The notes under the pieces are model-generated. The model saw only the letters and a list, made by a program, of their open reading frames with translations, was not told the DNA's origin and did no database searches. Made by a program: the position numbers and the translations under genes. From Deltaproteobacteria bacterium (GTDB taxonomy: Bacteria; Desulfobacterota; Dissulfuribacteria; Dissulfuribacterales; UBA3076): a DNA stretch of 12,867 nucleotides. Positions 4,919 to 12,867 of the stretch are shown here, in pieces. The stretch spans positions 1 to 12,867 of the forward strand of contig WTCF01000093.1 of NCBI GenBank assembly GCA_013138705.1. The letters run 5' to 3'. Position 1 is the stretch's first letter. Every line of letters starts with the position of its first letter.

Positions 4919-4989
4919 CAATTTATACAACATATTTCACTGGCAGGACCTTTCCATGGCTTCCGTGTCCAATCCCCCGTTTTATAAAA
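4919..4989. repeat. 71-bp direct repeat, copy B
   Basis: 70 of 71 bases are identical to 3554-3624, in the same orientation. It is preceded by GGGGGA. Left edges of both copies follow a GGGAC-type motif; right edges end at TTTTATAAAA, after which the sequences are unrelated. Confidence 0.85.
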
Positions 4990-5070
4990 GCAGCGATCTA
5001 TTGTATTTTATGCGAACACGTCTATTATTTTTCTTTTTAACTCGATAGTATAGGAATTTCCTTTTTTGGA

Positions 5071-5140
5071 CACGGATGAACACAGATTTTTAAATTTATG
5101 AACAATAATATTATCTGTGTATATCTGCGAAAATCTGTGT
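5071..5140. repeat. Complex inverted repeat upstream of mpl
   Basis: ACACAGATTTT (5080-5090) and AAAATCTGTGT (5130-5140) are perfect 11-bp inverted arms. In an alternative fold CACGGATGAACACAGAT (5071-5087) pairs with ATCTGTGTATATCTGCG (5113-5129) at 13 of 17 positions. Two mutually exclusive hairpins are possible. The motif looks like a dispersed repeat type; a regulatory role for mpl-tgt is not shown. Confidence 0.55.
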
Positions 5141-5174
5141 CGAAAATTTTCCAAGTCCGCCCGAAGGACGCTAA

Positions 5175-8200
<3,026 letters not shown>

Positions 8201-8203
8201 AGT

Positions 8204-9634
8204 CTATTTGCCAAGGCAGAAATGGCTAAAGATGTGATCCAGCACTTCGTCAGTAATGCTATCTCCTGTGATTTCTCCCAGGACATTCATTGCGTCTCTT
8301 AAGTCAATAGAAACCAGATCGGGGCTGATGCCCTGAGAGATGCTGTCAATTGCCCTGTTCACAGCTTTGCAGGCCGTCTCCAAGGCCTCTTTTTGTCTTA
8401 GATTAGGAACTATATCCGGTGGCTCTGCCGGTGCTTCATCCAATAATTTATTTATCAGAAGCCTTGACAAGTTCTCAAGCCCTTCTCCTGTAATTGCAGA
8501 GGTCCCCACCCAAACGCTGCCGGTCATCTCTTGCAGACGGCTGAAGATCTCGCTTGTCCGCTTCCCCGCCAAGGATTCCCAGGAATGAACTTTGTCTATT
8601 TTGTTAAATACTATGAGAATTTTTTTTCGCTTTGTAAGGGCATCCAGTGTCTCCAGTGCCCCGAAATCTTCCGGGCACAAAGGCTCGCTCAGATCCAGCA
8701 TCCAGAGAGCAGCCTGTGCGAGTTTTGCTTTTTTTCGAACTTTTTCAATACCAATTGTCTCTATTGGATCAGGGTCCGGCCGAATGCCGGCCGTATCAAT
8801 CAATCTAACCAATAAACCTTCGATGTTAAGAACTGCCTCTATCGTGTCCCTGGTGGTTCCGGGGATGGAGGTTACAATGGCTCTGTCCTCACAGGCCAGG
8901 GCGTTAAGCAGGCTGGATTTTCCGACATTCGGCCTTCCGACAATCAGGACCTCTGCCCCTTCCTTGTAGATCTTTCCCCTGTCGAATGCATCGATCATGG
9001 CATTAAGGGGATTTTGAGCACCTGTTATTAGAAGTTCTCTGAGCTGGGTCTCTGTGATAATTTCTACGTCTTCATCCGGATAGTCTATGGCGACTTCAAG
9101 GGTGGCTATAGATTCTTTGATAGTATTGCGGATTTTTTTAATCCCTTTGGATAGACATCCCTGCAATTGTTTGACAGCAAGTTGCCCTGCGGTGTCCCCG
9201 CATGCTAGAGATAGGTCGAGCACGGCCTCTGCCTGGGTAAGGTCAATTCTTCCGTTCAGAAAAGCCCTTTTTGTGAATTCGCCGGGATCTGCCAGGCGTG
9301 CACCCTGTCCGATCAGTGTCTCAAGAACACGACGTAAGATTGCAGGACCGCTGTGACATTGGATTTCCAGGACGTCTTCTTTTGTGTAGCTGTGAGGGGC
9401 CTTCATCAGTACGGCCAGAACCTCGTCCATAACGGTTTCATTTTGTGGATCGCAGGCCCAGCCGTAGTAGAGTCGATGGGATTGTATTACTTCAATTGGC
9501 TTTGCCGGCCGGAATACGGATCTGAAAAGTTGTGCTGAAAGAGGACCGCTTACTCGAACTATCCCTATCCCGCCTGGTCCTGAGGGAGTAGCCAGGGCAG
9601 CTATTGTGTCGTCCTCTCTATATATGTCAGGCAC
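8204..9634 (-). CDS. mnmE: tRNA modification GTPase MnmE
   Basis: A 476-residue protein of full length. An N-terminal folate-binding domain (1-120) is followed by a helical domain interrupted by the G domain. G-domain motifs: GRPNVGKS (233-240), TTRDT (260-264), DTAG (280-283), NKID (344-347). The C-terminal FCLGK (472-476) is the conserved C-x-G-K with the essential Cys. With MnmG it makes the 5-carboxymethylaminomethyl modification at U34 of certain tRNAs. The start is GTG at 9634, inside the last codons of jag (8-nt overlap), with no strong ribosome-binding site, so translation is likely coupled. It is the last gene of the rnpA-yidD-yidC-jag-mnmE cluster and has no terminator hairpin before the convergent yajC. 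Confidence 0.96.
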   Translation of the reverse strand: MPDIYREDDTIAALATPSGPGGIGIVRVSGPLSAQLFRSVFRPAKPIEVIQSHRLYYGWACDPQNETVMDEVLAVLMKAPHSYTKEDVLEIQCHSGPAILRRVLETLIGQGARLADPGEFTKRAFLNGRIDLTQAEAVLDLSLACGDTAGQLAVKQLQGCLSKGIKKIRNTIKESIATLEVAIDYPDEDVEIITETQLRELLITGAQNPLNAMIDAFDRGKIYKEGAEVLIVGRPNVGKSSLLNALACEDRAIVTSIPGTTRDTIEAVLNIEGLLVRLIDTAGIRPDPDPIETIGIEKVRKKAKLAQAALWMLDLSEPLCPEDFGALETLDALTKRKKILIVFNKIDKVHSWESLAGKRTSEIFSRLQEMTGSVWVGTSAITGEGLENLSRLLINKLLDEAPAEPPDIVPNLRQKEALETACKAVNRAIDSISQGISPDLVSIDLRDAMNVLGEITGDSITDEVLDHIFSHFCLGK

Positions 9635-10448
9635 TGTTATTTTTTGTATTGCGTTGCCTGGACCTGGCGGGGTTGATCACGACCTTGCGCATGATTCCTT
9701 CGCCTACACTGTGGGTACGTATGCCTTTAACGTTCTTGAGGGTCAAGTGGACCAGTCTACGCTCCCTTGCCCCCAATGGCTGAAGTGTTACCGGGCGTCC
9801 GGTTTTTTGGGCCTTTTTTGCCATACGGTGTGCAAGAAGCGAGATACTCTTTTCCCTTTTTTCCCGATAGCCCTGTGCTTCCAGCTTAATCCCGGTATGG
9901 CTTTCGACCCTGTGTCGCAGAATACGGTTAACAATATATTCTAATGCATTAAGATTTTGGCCTTCTTTCCCTATGATCAGGGAAAGATCTTCCCCGGATA
10001 TGTCCAGATACGGTCCTTCTTCGTCGGCCTTGATTTCTACTTGTCCCGCAAGACCGGCCCTATTCAAAAGTTCCTCGGTAATCTCCAGGGCCAGAGAGAT
10101 GTGTTTATCCCGATCTTCCGGAGCATCTTTGCCAGGTTTGATCACATCCTCTTCGGATTCAGGTACTTCGGGTGTGTGACGATTGGCTTCAGCCTCTATC
10201 GGCGCGTTTTCTTCTTCTGGTTTTTTTTCTGTAACCGGAGGAGTGAGCTCTTTAAGCACGGCCTTTATCTTGGCCTTGCGTCCTCCCAGTCCGAAGATGC
10301 CTGTGGACCCACGGGTAAGTATATTGATTTTAAGATCGTCAGGCTTTGCCTCAAAATATTTGCATGCAGCTTCTATGGCGTAGTCTACGGTTTTGCCGGC
10401 AAATTCTTTTAATCCTTGTGTCAGTGCAGAAGATTCATTATTTGTCAT
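9627..10448 (-). CDS. jag: RNA-binding protein Jag (KhpB)
   Basis: A 273-residue protein with the three Jag parts: Jag-N domain (about 14-65, with RGSTGIFGLGGRKAKI), a long acidic Glu/Pro-rich linker (66-115), a KH domain (about 117-195) with the RNA-gripping loop IGKEGQ at 159-164, and an R3H domain (about 208-262) with Arg230-x3-His234. Jag binds RNA and in Gram-positive bacteria works with KhpA in cell-envelope control; its role in Gram-negatives is poorly known. The gene lies between yidC (15-nt gap) and mnmE (8-nt overlap), the conserved position. Start at ATG 10448 has only a weak ribosome-binding site. Confidence 0.93.
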   Translation of the reverse strand: MTNNESSALTQGLKEFAGKTVDYAIEAACKYFEAKPDDLKINILTRGSTGIFGLGGRKAKIKAVLKELTPPVTEKKPEEENAPIEAEANRHTPEVPESEEDVIKPGKDAPEDRDKHISLALEITEELLNRAGLAGQVEIKADEEGPYLDISGEDLSLIIGKEGQNLNALEYIVNRILRHRVESHTGIKLEAQGYREKREKSISLLAHRMAKKAQKTGRPVTLQPLGARERRLVHLTLKNVKGIRTHSVGEGIMRKVVINPARSRQRNTKNNSA

Positions 10449-10463
10449 TATCTTTTATTCCAC

Positions 10464-12176
10464 TTAGTCGGTGAATTTGTTCACATAGTGTTGCTGTGCG
10501 ATAGTAAGTACGTTGTTAATCAACCAGTAGAGCACCAATCCTGAGGGAAAATTTATGAACATACAGGTAAATATCACAGGTAGAAATTGCATCATGCGGG
10601 CCTGCATGGGGTCAAGGGAGGAAGGGCTTAATTTTTGCTGTAAAAACATGGAAAGGCCCATGAGCAGTGTAAGTACTGGTATGCCTCCCAGGTAAGGAAT
10701 GTTTACCCCGGGTATCATTAGACGGTCAGGAGCTGAAAGGTCGTTTATCCACAGCATGAAAGGGGCATGACGCACCTCTATTGATTGAAGTAATACCTTG
10801 TATAGGGCAAAAAATACCGGGATCTGCAGCAGCATGGGCAGACAGCCGCCCATAGGATTCACCTTGTAGGTTTTATAGAGCTGCATGAGCTCCTTGTTCA
10901 TTTTTTCTTTATCTTTCCCATACTTTTCCTTAAGCTTAGCCATTTTTGGCTGCAGCTTTTGCATGGTCTTCATGGACTTGGCGCTTTTTTGCGCCAGGGG
11001 CCAGAAGGCAACCTTGATCAGTATGGTAACAATAATTATGGCCAAGCCATAATTGTGAATATATCGATAAAGGAATTTAAGGAAGTATAAAAGGGGCTTG
11101 GCAATTGGATCAAACCAACCAAAATTTATGGCCTTAGAAAGATTGTGCCCCAAGGCGTTCAGGCGGTCGATATCTTTTGGTCCGAAATATACTCCCAGAT
11201 TTAAGACCTCAACGCCTTGCCCTGCGCCTTTAGGAGATGGCTTTAGTGCAGTCAGCCGGCTCTCAGTCAGACCGTCAGCCTCTTTTTTCTCAATCAATAT
11301 ATTCCATGGGCCCTCGCTGACAATCGGGATCAAAGCTGTCATGAAATAGTCGTTGCCGTAACCCATCCAGTCAGCCGGACCTGTGTAGGCATGTTTTTCC
11401 CCGATGTCGTCCAGTTTTATTTCATGCAACTCATTTTTGGCGTAATAGGAAGGACCTGTAAATGTAAATTTACTATATGTTAGACCACTTAATCCACCTC
11501 CTTCCTTGCCGGGTTTATTGTACAAGCATAACGTGACTGGGATGGTCCCCGCTCCTGATAAATAAACAGATAGATCTATCCAGTAACTTCCCTGGTGGAA
11601 TGTGTATGCCCTTGTGATTTTAATGCCATTGGACATATTGCAGGTAAACTTCAGTTGCGCTTCCTCACCGGCCCTTGTAAGTCTCAGGCCTTCCTTATCC
11701 GGTTCAAAGAATTGGGAAGACAGGTCTACCGGCGGCTGAGATTCCATTTGAAGCCCAAGGGGTAGATGCAGGGAAGGGACATCGATCAAATTCACAGGAG
11801 CAGCGTCATCTGAAAGCGTTGTCAGGTATTGCTTTAAGAGGTATTTTTTAACTGTGCCCCCTCTTTCTGAGAAAACGAGTCGGTAAAGATCCGTTTCCAC
11901 AGTGATGTCTCTTGCCTTGCGAAGGGGTGCCTTTGTGTCAACTGGAATATCAGAACTTCTTATACCGCTTAGGGAAGAAACATCGGCGTCCCCATCAGTG
12001 CGAATGCGTTCTCCGTATTCATGGTCCGGGGCTTGCTCACTGACACCTGTGGCAGGGACATTCCCAACACCGGTTTCTTCGCGAGGTGGTTGTGATACAT
12101 CGCCACCAAAGAAGAACTGAAACACAATCAATACTGCTATAGACAAAACTAACGCTAATAATGTACGTGAATCCAT
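10464..12176 (-). CDS. yidC: Membrane protein insertase YidC
   Basis: A 570-residue inner-membrane insertase of the Gram-negative type. A first membrane helix (about 5-24) is followed by a charged linker, a large periplasmic domain (about 85-350) and the insertase core: helix at 374-394, the cytoplasmic coiled hairpin (QKLQPKMAKLKEKYGKDKEK), VNPMGGCLPMLLQIPVFFALY at 439-459, and two last helices including FPSGLVLYW (543-551). The groove charge that is Arg366 in E. coli is Lys388 here, a change common in related bacteria. It inserts membrane proteins alone or with SecYEG. It follows yidD after 128 nt, and jag follows after 15 nt. AAGG lies about 9 nt before the ATG. Confidence 0.96.
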   Translation of the reverse strand: MDSRTLLALVLSIAVLIVFQFFFGGDVSQPPREETGVGNVPATGVSEQAPDHEYGERIRTDGDADVSSLSGIRSSDIPVDTKAPLRKARDITVETDLYRLVFSERGGTVKKYLLKQYLTTLSDDAAPVNLIDVPSLHLPLGLQMESQPPVDLSSQFFEPDKEGLRLTRAGEEAQLKFTCNMSNGIKITRAYTFHQGSYWIDLSVYLSGAGTIPVTLCLYNKPGKEGGGLSGLTYSKFTFTGPSYYAKNELHEIKLDDIGEKHAYTGPADWMGYGNDYFMTALIPIVSEGPWNILIEKKEADGLTESRLTALKPSPKGAGQGVEVLNLGVYFGPKDIDRLNALGHNLSKAINFGWFDPIAKPLLYFLKFLYRYIHNYGLAIIIVTILIKVAFWPLAQKSAKSMKTMQKLQPKMAKLKEKYGKDKEKMNKELMQLYKTYKVNPMGGCLPMLLQIPVFFALYKVLLQSIEVRHAPFMLWINDLSAPDRLMIPGVNIPYLGGIPVLTLLMGLSMFLQQKLSPSSLDPMQARMMQFLPVIFTCMFINFPSGLVLYWLINNVLTIAQQHYVNKFTD

Positions 12177-12210
12177 TGTAGTAAACCTTAATCATCAGAG
12201 CCGTCTTCTC

Positions 12211-12239
12211 AACTCCATCTCCGGTTTTCAATTGGAGTT
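12211..12239 (-). other. Small inverted repeat in the yidD-yidC gap
   Basis: AACTCCA (12211-12217) and TGGAGTT (12233-12239) can pair over 7 bp with a 15-nt loop in the leader just upstream of yidC. No T-run follows, so it is not a terminator. It might shape the yidC leader, but nothing else supports that. Confidence 0.3.
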
Positions 12240-12304
12240 TTGCAAACGGCTAATCAAGCAACCATTTTTTTGCTGTGAAGGGCCTTCTTAACGTAAACCG
12301 GCAA

Positions 12305-12532
12305 TCAGGGGACAGGGTCGTATCCGCCCGGAGTCCATGGATGACACCTTAGGAGTCGTTTGGTAGCCAACACAATACCTGTAATAGGACCGTGTTTAAC
12401 AATGGCCTCCTCAGCGTATCGGGAGCAACTCGGAAAGAAACGGCAAGACCTTGGTAAAATAGGGGAAAACAATAGCCTGTATATTCTAATAAAAAAAATG
12501 ATGAATTTGCTCAACATGGTCTTAGTATTCAA
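12305..12532 (-). CDS. yidD: Membrane protein insertion efficiency factor YidD
   Basis: A 75-residue protein with the family signatures [15 protein letters not shown] and [16 protein letters not shown], preceded by an amphipathic N-terminal helix ([16 protein letters not shown]). YidD is a peripheral inner-membrane protein that aids YidC-dependent insertion. The start is either TTG 12532, which has AGGTG 7 nt upstream inside the end of rnpA, or ATG 12517 (residue 6), which has no visible ribosome-binding site; TTG is preferred. It lies 3 nt after the rnpA stop, so it is tightly coupled to it. Confidence 0.93.
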   Translation of the reverse strand: MNTKTMLSKFIIFFIRIYRLLFSPILPRSCRFFPSCSRYAEEAIVKHGPITGIVLATKRLLRCHPWTPGGYDPVP

Positions 12533-12535
12533 TTG

Positions 12536-12867
12536 TTAACACCTGTTCGAGGCCTCAAATGCCTTCACAAGATTGCTCTTGAGTTCATTCCAATCAAGGT
12601 AGAAAAATTTCCTGTATGGCAAAAAAACCAGATCATGACCTGGTGGAAAAATTTGCTTGTTCGTGCGGAACAACTCCCTGATCAGCCTTTTGGCCCTGTT
12701 TCTCTTGGTGGCTCCACCAATTTTTCTGCCGACACTGATACCGATTCTACAGTAAGGTAAACAATTCCTTGCAACTATAATAGTAAGGCCGGGCAGCTTT
12801 ATTCGTTTCCCCTTTTGATAAACCCTGATAAAATTTTTCGCGCCTGTCAATCTCTCTTTTTTTGAGA
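12536..12867 (-). CDS. rnpA: Ribonuclease P protein component, 5' end beyond the window
   Basis: The frame is open to the window edge. GISVGRKIGGATKRNRAKRL with the following IRELFR is the RNR signature of the RNase P protein that helps the RNA subunit cleave tRNA 5' leaders. The TTG at 12850 is in frame but is very probably an internal Leu: the codons before it read SKKER, giving KKERLTGAKNFIRVYQKG, which matches the typical RnpA N-terminus. The true start therefore lies past 12867, probably preceded by rpmH as in most genomes. yidD follows after 3 nt. Confidence 0.94.
   Translation of the reverse strand, partial: SKKERLTGAKNFIRVYQKGKRIKLPGLTIIVARNCLPYCRIGISVGRKIGGATKRNRAKRLIRELFRTNKQIFPPGHDLVFLPYRKFFYLDWNELKSNLVKAFEASNRC

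Noticed and set aside
11013..11015. Lys388 in YidC in place of the E. coli groove Arg as a defect
   Set aside because: Lys at this position is common in YidC of related bacteria and keeps the positive charge.
12848..12850. TTG 12850 as the rnpA start
   Set aside because: The codons upstream to the window edge continue the family N-terminus (KKERLT), so the TTG is an internal Leu.

Overview
The window reads as a chromosomal segment of a Gram-negative bacterium, most plausibly a Desulfobacterota (delta-proteobacterial) lineage. This is inferred from gene content only: Mpl and Aat occur together, YidC has the large Gram-negative periplasmic domain, and Jag sits between yidC and mnmE. No rRNA, tRNA or CRISPR array is visible.

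Layout. (1) Positions 1-200 hold the 3' end of aat on the + strand. It converges on a minus-strand operon (1622-225) made of two small cysteine-rich proteins and a COG1237-type metallo-beta-lactamase-fold hydrolase. (2) Positions about 1640-5200 are an accessory patchwork: two apparently intact type II toxin-antitoxin modules (BrnT/BrnA at 2581-2104; RHH/PIN at 4614-3959), a truncated RelE/ParE-like toxin remnant (1950-1765), a frameshifted pseudogene next to a small HTH-like ORF (3531-2992), a 31-residue truncated ORF (3880-3975), stretches resembling the 5' domain of group II introns, and several dispersed repeats. The repeats include a 71-bp direct repeat (70/71 identical) that flanks the PIN module. 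(3) Positions 5208-8200 (+) carry one long reading frame joining Mpl (murein tripeptide ligase) to Tgt (tRNA-guanine transglycosylase), followed by yajC with a 4-nt overlap. (4) Positions 12867-8204 (-) carry the conserved rnpA-yidD-yidC-jag-mnmE cluster. Its last gene converges on yajC with only 3 nt between the stop codons.

The most notable feature is the Mpl-Tgt frame. The two enzymes are joined by exactly 12 copies of a degenerate octanucleotide (96 nt, 32 codons). A sister octanucleotide is inserted in frame twice more in the Mpl N-terminal region. No ATG, GTG or TTG in frame lies between the end of Mpl and the conserved start of Tgt, so Tgt appears to be made only as part of the fusion, unless it is cleaved or uses a non-canonical start. 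This looks like repeat expansion creating protein insertions and a gene fusion.

The core genes serve cell-envelope and RNA housekeeping: YidC, YidD and YajC in membrane protein insertion and secretion; RnpA, MnmE and Tgt in tRNA maturation and modification; Jag (KhpB) in RNA binding; Mpl in peptidoglycan recycling. The accessory block looks like a hotspot where toxin-antitoxin modules, intron-like and repeat-bounded fragments have accumulated and decayed.
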